This document shows positions 54,908 to 64,000 of a stretch of DNA of 64,000 nucleotides, piece after piece (the stretch's first letter is position 1; every line of letters begins with the position of its first letter). Location: the NCBI GenBank assembly GCA_031763025.1, contig JASSKH010000029.1:2447095-2511094 (forward strand), read 5' to 3'. A program made the position numbers and the translations under genes. Origin of the DNA: Macrocystis pyrifera. Its lineage: Eukaryota; Sar; Phaeophyceae; Laminariales; Laminariaceae. The notes beneath the pieces are model-generated. The model worked only from the letters and a program-made list of their open reading frames with translations. It was not told where the DNA came from and searched no databases.

Positions 54908-57900
54908 ATGGGCGCAGCAGCATTGCCCGACCCTTCCTCTACGACTCCTCCTGCGGCTCCTCAAAATGCTACTCCTCCTGCTTCCGGAGTCCAAGTCTCG
55001 GCACTCCAACTAGCTCCCGTTTCGGGAGACGTTAGGGGGACCACCACCACCACCACCACCACCACCACCCCTACCACCCCTACCACCAACGCCGGTACTC
55101 CGGGGAGAGATAGCGCGGAGACTTCCACTAGTCCTCCGTGGCGATTGCTCTGCGCGAGGCACAAGAATTCGTCGGTGTTCGCGGGATGCAAGCTTACATC
55201 CGCGAAGATAAGTCCGGGGGACGAGGAAGAAGCCTTGGATGACATCGAGACCGGCAGCACTTCTAGCGTGGACACCTCTCCGATCAGTCCCGAGACTATC
55301 AAGGCTGCTTCTTCTGCTGTCGCCGCTGCTGATGGTTCTGGTGCTTGTGGGATTGAGGGGTGCACCGATCTCGAGGCCGGGAAGCAGGCCGCCAACAACA
55401 ACAGTGATGACAATAAGTGTGTGCAGAGCGTGAGCTACCTGGGCCGCCTGCTCATGATGTACAGCGGTGAGTGCTAGGCCCCACTGAAGGGCTTATATGG
55501 TATGCACAACATATATCGATAGATTTTATTTCTTTTTCGGGTTTGTGTTTTTTTTTTGTGCTATATTTGTACCAGACATATACAGGACGGTATGCATGTA
55601 CAACGACCCAGAAAGCACGCATGCATGCACATGTAACCCAAAAACAGCAAACGCGGAAGGCACAACAGGAGGAGCAGCACCCCGAGGGCCGATGGTATAC
55701 CGGTATGTACGATATATGCGCTCTATTTTTCAATGTTGTATCGTACACCAGTATTCGCATCGCACGACTATTTTAATTTCCAAACACATATCAAAGTAAT
55801 TTATCTCCAAAATCCTCCTGATTAATATCATTGATATTTAGTAGTTGCTCGGTATGAAACGGATACTGGATACACCAACACACCAGCTAGTTGGGTACGG
55901 AATTTTCTGCAACGGGCGCGTGTTGTTGCTTTGCGTTTCAAACAGAAAAAAAAACGTGTGTTTTATATTTCATACATATATCGTACATACATTATATATA
56001 TCTTGTATATATATGTATGTGTGTACAATGTTTCCGGCACATCAACTAACTTTATTTTGCCGTCTCGACACAACAGCAGAAGAGCAGCAGCACAGCAACC
56101 AACTAGTAGCACCCGATATTTTCGATCATCCCGACCGGCGTGGTCCTCTCCTGTGTGCCGCACACAGCGGGGAGATGGGGAGCGCGCGGGGTTTAACTAC
56201 CATTCATTTCCAGACACGCCGAGAACCAAACTCGAGAAGTTGGGTATAGTTTTTCGCCTTCGCTGCGAAGTTGTGTTCACGTGTTCACAGCAGTGTTCTG
56301 AGATTTCACCCAAGTGTTCATTCACAAATTTGGAGTACCAAATGCCCTTCCCACAGATCCACCAAACGAAGGCTTGTTAGCGTAACCTGTTTTTTTTGTC
56401 ACTTGGAACTCACATAGGATTGCAACCGCTGACGCTTGGAGGGTCGCGATGTGTAGTTAGTCTATTAATAGCAGCAACACCTGTGGAATTGTACTGCTGT
56501 TAAGGTTTAGACGTAGCAAGCAGCAGCTGCTTCATTTGTTTCACACAACGGCGTTTTTTTTTGTGTGTCTTCTTGTTCTTCAGACTGCAGATTCTGAAGT
56601 AGTATTATTGCCGTTCCCTCTCGGTATCCCTCTCATTTTCTTGCATCTTTGCACACGACAGAAGTTGTTAATATTAATACTATTAGTGCGTAGTATAGTT
56701 GCTGTGCCGACTCCACGCCTTCAACGCTGTCCTCTCTTCTTACTGCCGTTAAAATATATGCCCCTGACACGCAAGTTTAACAGTATTTACTATTCGAGTC
56801 GTTTACTGGCTCGAGCGGCGGACAAGCTTGCGCCCCCACGCACTCAAGTCTTCCACCCTGGGACAGCTTCAATTATACAAGATACAGCTGCTGTACTGCT
56901 GCTGTAGTGCTGGCTCGCACGTATATATGTACCTGGTATGTGTGTATTCGAAAGAGCTTTCTATTGATAGGTGCTCGCTGGCAATGCAAGATTACTATAT
57001 TATTAATATTACGGGGGTCCATAGATAACAGGACCAAATATTGTTAGTAAAAAAACCTAAATATATAGGATTTTATGTATGCCATAGGTCCTGCTAACTA
57101 GAGAGACCCCCGTAATAGTATTGTAATACTCATCGTGTCATGTATTATGTACGATATATGCGCAGGAACACCAAACGCTCTGATCTTCAGCGATCTGGAC
57201 ACACTGAATCTGTCTTTTTTTATTTTTATTTTTTTCGCCCCGTGTGCTTTATACTATTGTTGTATTTAATAGATAAACCACTCTCTCCTATAATGTAAGC
57301 ACTGGTTTGTTTCACACTAATTGTCGAACCAAAAGGTTCTTGTATTTCGGGACAGAGTTGCATATAATGATACGTAGGCATCTCTGCATCTGCCCTCTGG
57401 CGCATATATTTTTTCACAGCAGTAGTAAATTATTTGAGTTGGTGTTCATGTAAAGAAAAAAAAAAATGTACCAGAATATACCCCACTCTGAACGGAAATG
57501 CAAGGACGGTTTCGTTCATCGATATCAACACCAAATAGTCCTTACATTTACGGACATCAGAGTCCGAAAATATTATTGACATTTCGAGTGTTCACATAAG
57601 TACGGAACGGTGATTAAATTTTCGGACATATATCGGTAGAGACTACCAGGTGCCACTGGCCGGGCACATACAGAGAACCTTTGTCTCTGATTTCAATATA
57701 ATATACTGGTATCTATCTGCTTTGAATGGAGGGGTAGGACAACTGCTGTGCTCGTAGTACGTATGTCTACAGGTACGAGTATTGCACGTACTGCTGTGAG
57801 ACAGGTATGTACAAATGTACTATTAAATATTAGTATTGTACGTACGAGTATATACCTTCACGTATCACCTCTCTCTCTTGTTTTTCGATACGATTTGTTC

Positions 57901-60900
57901 GCGCAGACGCTCTCGACCAGAGGCCGGTACTTACCAAGTCGCTCTCGTCCGGGCTGATTGGTCTGCTGGGAGACTTGTTGGCGCAAAGCGTCGAGTGGGG
58001 CCTCGGGGGTGGTGCAGTCCCCTGGAGCGGAGCAACGGTGAGACCTATTGATAGGCACACTCTATCCGGTAGTGTATTTAAGGATCGTTTGGATGGAATG
58101 AATACTCATGTACAAACGGTCTCTATTTCGTGTGACATTGTGGTGAATGCCTTGTAGTGTACGAGGTACCTGGTATTGCAGAGGTGTTGCTTCTTCCTGA
58201 TTTACCAGGGCACAGGGCAAGCCCACACATGGCGCATGTGTTGGTAACAACGCCGTAGTTCAGTTTACTTTGCCACTACCCGCTACTACTAAACTGCTGT
58301 ATTAATAGTTTATTTCCGTTTATATCGAATGTGTAACGTACCAGTCGGGAAATGAACAAGAAAAATAATTCGTAAAGCCTCGTGTGTTGCCTTTTCATCA
58401 TCAGTTTTTTTTTTTTTGTGCTGACGTACGTACGTACCGCAGGTGCGTAAGTATACCATGTTACATATGTTGCATGTGTGACTCTTAATGCTAATAGTGA
58501 TGATATTATAAAACCCTTGGGGCAAGTTTCCACGCCGATTTTCTCCGAAGGAGGATGGAGGGGGGGGGGGGGGGGGGGGCACACACAGCGATAGAGGGTG
58601 GTTTTGGGAAAAAACCTGGACGATGTCTTCTTATCGACAGACGCCAAACGCTCGGCGTGAATTTTTTCCCCCTTGACTGATCGAAAAGGTCTCCATATAG
58701 TCCTCCGAGAGGCGTGTTGCCCTTGAGAAGTGTTTTACAAACTACACATATATGTGGTGCGTTTTTACTTGTTGTGTTGAAGTTGATACCCTTCTATCTG
58801 GTATACTTCAGGCAGTGTACTGCACGTAGGGGATTCGAGCATCTCGTCTCAAAACGTACCTCGAATTTCGACCAATCTACATAGAGAAGGAAACTCAACC
58901 ACATGTGTGTGTATTCTTTCACGCCTCAAACACGACCCGGTTGAGCTATCTACGTGGCGCGCGGTCGAGATCTGGGTACCGGGGACAGGCCCACGAATTA
59001 ACAACCGTTTCTTTTGCCCTGAACAGAGAGTATATTTTTTTCTATACGAATGACACATCACTGCCGTACTGACTACCTGGTACCTGGTACCTGGTCCACC
59101 ACTACTTGTTCTACACTGATGATACCTGGTGGGTAGCGGGGGTGTGGTTGTCTGTTGGACACCATTGTTCTACACTGATGATACCTGGTGGGTAGCGGGG
59201 GTAGCCTGTGGTTGTCTGTTGAACATCATGGCGGGTGGAAGACGGTAGCACATTTCCGCTACGTACATTGTGATTGAATGGTGCCGTTCCGCGTTTGGTC
59301 CACCTTCCCCCTACTGGTGTTCCGCATTTTGTCCATCTTCCAGCATGCAATGTACACTGCTTGTATATGATACTGATGTTGTATAACCCGTACGCCCGCC
59401 TCTTTCAACAAACAACACCCGAATACTCCTCCGACTGAGCACACTCTTAGTAGGATGCATATGCCTATTTCACAGGCATACACGGTATTGTGTGACGCGA
59501 GTACCAGGTACTCTATCTACTGCTGCTATACTCTCTATGGACTGCTTGTAGTATCATCGTTAATAGCATACGTACCATGGGGGTCTGTCTTGCACACATC
59601 TGATAACATCTGATAATATCTTTTTCATGTATATCAGGTACGTACGCACGCAATATAATAATACCATTTCCATAGTTTTTGGCACACACAATGTGTGTCA
59701 TTCACATTATTACGATGTAACGCTTTCGTTCTACCCGTCGACTCTGTGTCGTAGTCTGTGACCACAGAGCTCGTATCTTTCTAGGGTGAAGAATCAGCAT
59801 GGACACTGGGCTTGCTGGATGTCGACGAGTAGACGAACGGTTTAATGTGAAGAACACACACACACACACATCCAGCACAACCAGCGTCCGTGCCGACTCT
59901 TGAATCCTAAAGAGATACCATCAGGTACCACTATGTGCCGAAATATAAGAACTGTTTTGTTGAATAATTGGTGTGAAACAGCCGCTTATATAATGGGACA
60001 GAGTGGTATACAAGCTCGGGGGTAACGGAACTACGACCAAGCCGGGATACTACTATTACTAGTATTAATAATACGTAGTACATCGTTGCGCAGTAAACGT
60101 AGTACCTCTGCTGTGGCGGGCAGCTTTGTGACCAACGGAACTTGTATCTCTTCTAGGATTGAAGAATCGGCACGGACACTGGTTGTGCTGGATGTCGACG
60201 GGTAGAAAGAACGGTTTAATGTGCAAAGAACACACACAGCAGTAAACAGACGAAGGGACAACGCAATGCAGTGCTATGTTACAATACTGGATACGACAGG
60301 CACGACATACTCGTTCTGTGAAAGAGAGAAAAGTCGAAAGAAACTATTATATTACAATGTAATAATAAACGAGAACAATTCGCCCAACACTCGGAAACAC
60401 AAAACGAAGAACAACCTCTTGACCTAACCTGTGCATGATACATCGGACGTACTCGTACCTCTCGTACCAGTACACAACAACATTACATTTACTTGTACTT
60501 GATTTTCTACGAAATAAAAGGTAGACAGCGATACCACGGTGTATATATACGAGTATACCTGGTACATAAAATGTCGGTATGAGTACTATACACAGCAATT
60601 TCAACTCTGGACGGGAATGGAAGGACCGTTTTTCGTTTTTTTTTTTTTCTGGATCGAACAACGGTCCTTATTACATTTTCGTACAGATATCGTGTTTTTC
60701 GATAATAGTCGTGGTAAAACTTCTCTCCTGCTGTCTTCAGGACTGCAAAAGCATCTACTTACGAACACTATGCTACGTCGTATATCGGAGTATTTCGAAA
60801 AAAAAAACGGAAAGGGGCGTGGGGGGGGGGGGGGGGGACATACGGAACAAACACTTTTTTTTCTTCGTCTGTGTTTTCTCTCTTCTCGTTGCAATGTGTG

Positions 60901-61134
60901 CGCTTTTCCTTTGAGACTCTCCCTTTCGGTTCTACTCTTATTAGAAAGCATGTGCCAATAATTTTATCGTACGTGCCCTTCTTGATATTCTTGTCCCCCC
61001 ACTAGGCGCTGTGGCGTTCGTGCGCCGTGATGATGGACGGATTTTTCATCAATGGTCCTCTCCTGCACTACTGCTACGAGTTTCTGGAGATGTACATGCC
61101 GGCGGAGAAGAGCATATTCGCGGCCGTTTTGCAG
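54908..61134 (+). CDS. Mpv17/PMP22-family membrane protein gene, three exons, 3' end beyond window
   Basis: Join 54908-55466, 57907-58037, 61006-61134. Exon 1 starts at ATG 54908 and encodes a Thr/Pro/Ser-rich N-terminal extension of ~170 residues ending SYLGRLLMMYS. It stops at AGCG|GTGAGT in phase 1. Exon 2 supplies LDQRPVLTKSLSSG and LLGDLLAQS, the signature start of Mpv17/PMP22 proteins. Exon 3 supplies ALWRSCAV and GPLLHYCYEFLE, the next conserved block. Both junctions keep frame (186 codons plus 1 nt, then 131 and 129 nt). Family members are small four-helix proteins of mitochondrial inner membrane, peroxisome or plastid; the compartment here is not evident. The C-terminal exons were not found before 64000. 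The extension is much longer than usual for the family. Introns of 2,440 and 2,968 bp carry M1, M2 and foldback sequences. Confidence 0.85.
55038..55072 (+). repeat. (ACC)n microsatellite in coding exon 1
   Basis: About eleven ACC units encode a poly-Thr run in the N-terminal extension. Its length may vary between individuals. Confidence 0.9.
57009..57115 (+). mobile_element. M1 element (copy 17), inside intron 1
   Basis: Ends TTACGGGGGTCCATAGATAA and AGAGACCCCCGTAA, TA on both sides (57007 and 57116). Confidence 0.9.
57278..57360. mobile_element. M2 Stowaway-like element (copy 5), inside intron 1
   Basis: CCACTCTCTCCTATAATGTA at the left and TTTCGGGACAGAGTTG at the right. The interior (GTTTCACACTAATTGTCGAA) matches copy 6 in the opposite orientation. 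Confidence 0.8.
57907..58037 (+). CDS. Exon 2 of the Mpv17-like gene
   Basis: Acceptor GCGCAG|ACG, donor ACG|GTGAGA. Encodes D/ALDQRPVLTKSLSSG, then the GDLLAQ motif, then a Gly-rich link ending WSGAT. GC-rich against AT-rich flanks. Confidence 0.85.
58560..58579 (+). repeat. Poly-G run
   Basis: Nineteen to twenty G in intron 2. Confidence 0.9.
59107..59230 (+). repeat. Tandem duplication, unit about 60 bp
   Basis: 'ttgttctacactgatgatac' + 'ctggtgggtagcgggggt' + 'gtggttgtctgttg' occurs twice. The second unit has a 6-bp insertion (agcctg). Confidence 0.9.
59742..59870 (+). mobile_element. Foldback-family solo end
   Basis: Matches the outer 130 bp of the 5244-6101 arm: 'ctctgtgtcgtagtctgtga', 'cagcatggacactgggcttg', 'gaacggtttaatgtgaagaa' and an (AC)n run. 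Confidence 0.85.
59871..60237. mobile_element. Small foldback-family element with nested M2
   Basis: Left arm 59871-59919 ('tccagcacaaccagcgtccg', 'gaatcctaaagagatacc') faces right arm 60143-60237 ('tgtatctcttctaggattga', 'cggacactggttgtgctgga', ending in ACACACA). The arms are short relatives of the 3.6-6.1-kb element. M2 copy 6 lies between them. Confidence 0.7.
59928..60006. mobile_element. M2 Stowaway-like element (copy 6)
   Basis: 79 bp between TA (59926) and TA (60007), CCACTATGTGCCGAAATATA and TTATATAATGGGACAGAGTGG ends. Interior is the reverse of copy 5. Confidence 0.85.
60820..60838 (+). repeat. Poly-G run
   Basis: About eighteen G in intron 2, 170 bp upstream of exon 3. Confidence 0.9.
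61006..61134 (+). CDS. Exon 3 of the Mpv17-like gene
   Basis: Acceptor CCACTAG|GCG, donor CAG|GTGGGG, 43 codons, phase 0 at both ends. Encodes ALWRSCAVMMDGFFINGPLL then HYCYEFLE and a Met/Pro-rich turn. The conserved GPxxHxxYxxL motif is present. Confidence 0.85.
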
Positions 61135-61421
61135 GTGGGGAGCGAGGAGCACATGCATGCGTGCACATACATACATATTGTTTACCAGGTATACTTTATA
61201 GCCTGGTGTGACTCGATACGCACACCAATTATGTTTACATGACATTCTAAAAACTACATTATACAGAAGTATGAATACACGGCAGAGTAAACACCCCGTA
61301 CAGCAGCTGTATATATATATTAAAATAGTGGTATTAATAGTTGAAAAACATTTATTTATTCCTGGTGTATATTCTTCGTCACAGCAGTTCATACACACAC
61401 ATGGAATACAACACTTGAAGA

Positions 61422-61441
61422 CCACTCTGTCCCAAACTATA
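61422..61441 (+). mobile_element. M2 element fragment
   Basis: CCACTCTGTCCCAAACTATA, one end only. No matching right end before the SINE. Confidence 0.5.
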
Positions 61442-61460
61442 CAGACCGTTTGTATACCGC

Positions 61461-61780
61461 GTCCCCGGTGGCTTGGTAGTAGGTGGTCCGCGTGCCTATC
61501 AAGATCAATTTCGTGGGTTCAAGTCTCACCGAGTGGATGCTCGCAGGGACTTTTTCTTGCATAAAAAATTGATAAGCGGAAAGCGCGAAAGCGTGAGTTA
61601 GCTACATTCGATGAAAATCGACGAGCAGTGGGAGTGCTGAACCCTATGCGCGACAAAAAAAAAGAAAGGCACGTACCGGCGGGGGGGAGAAGGGACGACA
61701 CCTGTGACCACGGCTTGTCCAGAAGGTCGTCGAGGGTAAACGCTCCTACGAGTGGGCTGGAAAAAGTAAAAGTGATGAGT

Positions 61781-61813
<33 letters not shown>
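61461..61813 (+). mobile_element. SINE-A copy 3
   Basis: GTCCCCGGTGGCTTGGTAGT head with A box, GGGTTCAAGTCTC B box, full body, A-tail of about 30 at 61782-61813. Confidence 0.9.
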
Positions 61814-61816
<3 letters not shown>

Positions 61817-61948
61817 CAACACATTCACACAATCAAAATATTATAGTACGAGTACTAGGTATCTGGTACACCTTACTGTAGTACATAGTACTCGCACATA
61901 CTGTAAATCTTTTGCGAGAACCAGGTACGTATATACCTGGTATATACA

Positions 61949-62285
61949 TTTTTTTTTTTTTTCGTCATCACACTTTAATTACTTTCCAGCCTATAACTCG
62001 TAGGAGGGTTTACCGTCAGCGATCTTCTGGACAAGCCGTGGTCACAGGTAGGTGTCGTCCCTTCTCCCCCCCGGTACGTGCCTTCCTTTTTTTTGTCGCG
62101 CATAGGGTTCAGCATTCCCACTGCTCGTCGATTTTCATCGAATGTAGCTAACTCACGCTCTCGCGCTTTCCGCTAATCATTTTTTTATGCAAGAAAAAGT
62201 CACTGCGAGCATCCACTCGGTGAGACTTGAACCCACGAAATTGATCTTGATAGGCACGCGGACCACCTACCAAGCCATCGGGGAC
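61949..62285 (-). mobile_element. SINE-A copy 4, inverted
   Basis: T-run 61949-61962 is the tail, and the head GTCCCCGATGGCTTGGTAGG ends at 62285. Together with copy 3 it forms an inverted pair tail to tail, 135 bp apart. Confidence 0.9.
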
Positions 62286-63790
62286 ATGTATATATATATT
62301 TTTCTCTCAAAACTATATTAATAAAACTATATGAAGTTACACAGCAGTAATACAGAAGAAGTATATATATAGTACCTGATAGGATTTTTTGTTGTTGTAT
62401 TTATTACGAAAGTATTACTCCTGGTAGCACACGTAAGAAGCCAGGAAACCTTTTCCAGGCTGAATTTCTTAATTTCCCATTACCCAAGGAGTTTTTTCAC
62501 TCACTTCATTCAGTACAATAACTGAGTTTCTTGTTTTGCTGTCAATCTCACGCAGCCACAGGCTTCTTTTTTTGCTTTTTTTTTTTTTTTTTTCAATGGT
62601 TTTGCTGTCCTTTGCTGTCCGTTCGAGACGTACACGTGTGAACATACTATAATAATTGATTAGGTGTGTATGGCGGTTGGCGTGTGTACCAGCTCGTAGC
62701 TTTAATAGACGCCATATATTTGGTACCTACAGCAGTACGGTACAGAATAGTAGTGTCAACACCACGATTACACCAAAAAATGTTACTATATACTCTGGGT
62801 GTCTGTCTATATATATAAGGACGCTTCGTCTTCATTTTCACCTTTAAACGCTACTTGCACTTCCGACTAAAGTGTACATATATTATTTTTCTTTGTTGGT
62901 GAGGTAGACACGAGGTGAGTCTTTCCAGATGGCACATTGTCACGCAATTTATATGTACGACCGAAAGACAGCAGCAGCATCAGCACAGCAGTAGCAGCAT
63001 CAAGCGCATTCTGTAGCACAGAGGGCAACGACTACGTTACGTGAAGTGTTAAAACGACTGCTTGCGACAAAGCATTCGGCAACCTCAAGCGCGGCTCTCG
63101 GCTGCTTCCGAGTATGTTGTACTGTTGTACTCGGAAGGGCGTATGTATGATCAAGCAGTCGTACATACCGGTACATGTGAGGGTACACTTGTCTCCACTT
63201 TTTCCATGATACGGGTATGATACCGCGTATACCTGGTACTGCTTGTACATTCAGCATCAATGCGTACCAGTCTGATGGAAGATCTAAGGTGCATTTCAGA
63301 GGCCACAATGATTACAGAACACCAGGTACTAACTGGGGTATATTATCAAGCAGGACTGACACAGCTATTATAGCTGTTGTAAAGCACGTATTGATAGTAA
63401 TTATTAAAGAATAAGTCTTTTCTTGATATTGGTACAAGACTTGGATACAGGGCTATTTTCGGGAATTTGTAGATTGGATTTGGTCTTAATTTTTTAAACC
63501 CGATGATGCCGATATATTCATCCGCAGTTTCACGACACAATTAAAGCTGCTGAATTTATCTCACGATTACGAGTATGCACTCTTTGATTTACAGAAGGTT
63601 TCGTAGTGGGTACGGTTTGCTATCCAGTTGTGTTCAGAAAAATAGCGATGTTGTTGCGTGTACCCACAACGTACCGAACGGTATGTTGCAACGCGTCAGC
63701 AACGAAAAATAGTTGAGTACGGATCCGTTTGATGTACCTTTGCGCTGCTGCTGCTCTAGTTCCTGGTATGTGTATCATAGTCTATATATA
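62286..63790. other. Non-coding stretch
   Basis: Probably intron. T-run at 62577-62593, CAG-rich bit near 62970-63000. No exon recognised. Confidence 0.45.
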
Positions 63791-63797
63791 TATATAT

Positions 63798-63919
63798 TAT
63801 TTTTTTTTCATCATCACTTTTACTTTCCGGCCCACTCGTAGGAGGTTTTACCCTCGACGATCTTCTGGACAAGCCGTGGTCACAGGTGTCGTCCCTTCTC
63901 CCCCCCGGTACGTGCCTTT
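63798..63919 (-). mobile_element. SINE-A copy 5, 5'-truncated, inverted
   Basis: T-run tail, then the reverse of the body up to 'ggcacgtaccggggggg'. The tRNA-like head is missing, as expected of incomplete reverse transcription. Confidence 0.85.
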
Positions 63920-64000
63920 AGTTATATGCCCTATTATTTCGGCTGTACTGTTGTCCATGTACAGAATAGACTATCAATACTACTTGCTGCTTCAAGACTC

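Larger units (their letters stand above)
55467..57906 (+). other. Intron 1 of the Mpv17-like gene
   Basis: Donor GTGAGTGC, acceptor TTGTTCGCGCAG. It holds one M1 and one M2 element and otherwise no recognised feature. Confidence 0.8.
58038..61005 (+). other. Intron 2 of the Mpv17-like gene
   Basis: Donor GTGAGACC, acceptor CCCCCCACTAG. It carries a G-run at 58560-58579, a duplicated 60-bp unit, foldback-family ends, one M2 element and a G-run at 60820-60838. Confidence 0.8.
61135..64000 (+). other. Probable intron 3, incomplete at window edge
   Basis: No peptide resembling the next Mpv17 block (a DQ followed by a hydrophobic helix) was found, so the intron probably continues past 64000. It contains three SINE-A copies and an M2 fragment. 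Confidence 0.5.

Overview
The window is nuclear-type eukaryotic DNA. It shows long AT-leaning non-coding stretches, many microsatellites, poly-G/C runs, several families of short inverted-repeat transposons, tRNA-derived SINE-like repeats, one recent but deleted Ty3/gypsy-type retrotransposon, and a spliced gene whose small GC-rich exons are separated by introns of 2.4 kb and 3.0 kb. The reverse-transcriptase motifs resemble those of stramenopile/oomycete elements, and the large-intron, CAG-rich texture would suit a brown alga or another stramenopile. That assignment is inference, because no rRNA or other marker gene is present.

The one gene I can name is on the + strand at the right end. It encodes a Mpv17/PMP22-family membrane protein, with exons at 54908-55466, 57907-58037 and 61006-61134. 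Its reading frame is continuous across both splice junctions and its 3' exons lie beyond the window. Its introns hold several transposon insertions. The only other long coding block is the gag-protease-RT frame of the retrotransposon (33831-36968, minus strand). That element has two identical 230-bp LTRs, a pol gene that stops in the middle of RT next to the 3' LTR, and a perfect 16-bp palindrome where the primer-binding site should be.

The rest is a repeat landscape. Family M1 is a ~105-bp inverted-repeat element with ends TTACGGGGGTCC and TA target duplications; I count 17 copies. Family M2 is a ~80-bp Stowaway-like element with ends CCACTCTGTCCC. A large foldback-like inverted repeat spans 3570-6101, with related ends at 59.7-60.2 kb. 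One of its arms carries an M1 copy that the other arm lacks, which gives an internal empty site. A tRNA-derived SINE has five copies, four of them clustered or inverted near the right end. A second SINE-like family (B) always begins with a poly-G run. An 831-bp element with long terminal inverted repeats and TAA duplications lies at 12309-13139.

By region: 0.9-1.8 kb, degenerate ~180-bp tandem repeats; 3.4-6.3 kb, foldback; 7.5-8.3 kb, a GATC-rich minisatellite; 9-11 kb, 16-22.5 kb, 25 kb and 41 kb, a diverged repeat superfamily including a ~274-bp tandem array; 30.5-30.9 kb, (CTA)n; 31.2-32.7 kb, a nest of SINE-like repeats; 34-37 kb, the retrotransposon; 46.1-47.2 kb, a 1-kb (TATG)n array; 55 kb to the end, the Mpv17-like gene. 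The very long open frames over the microsatellites are artefacts.
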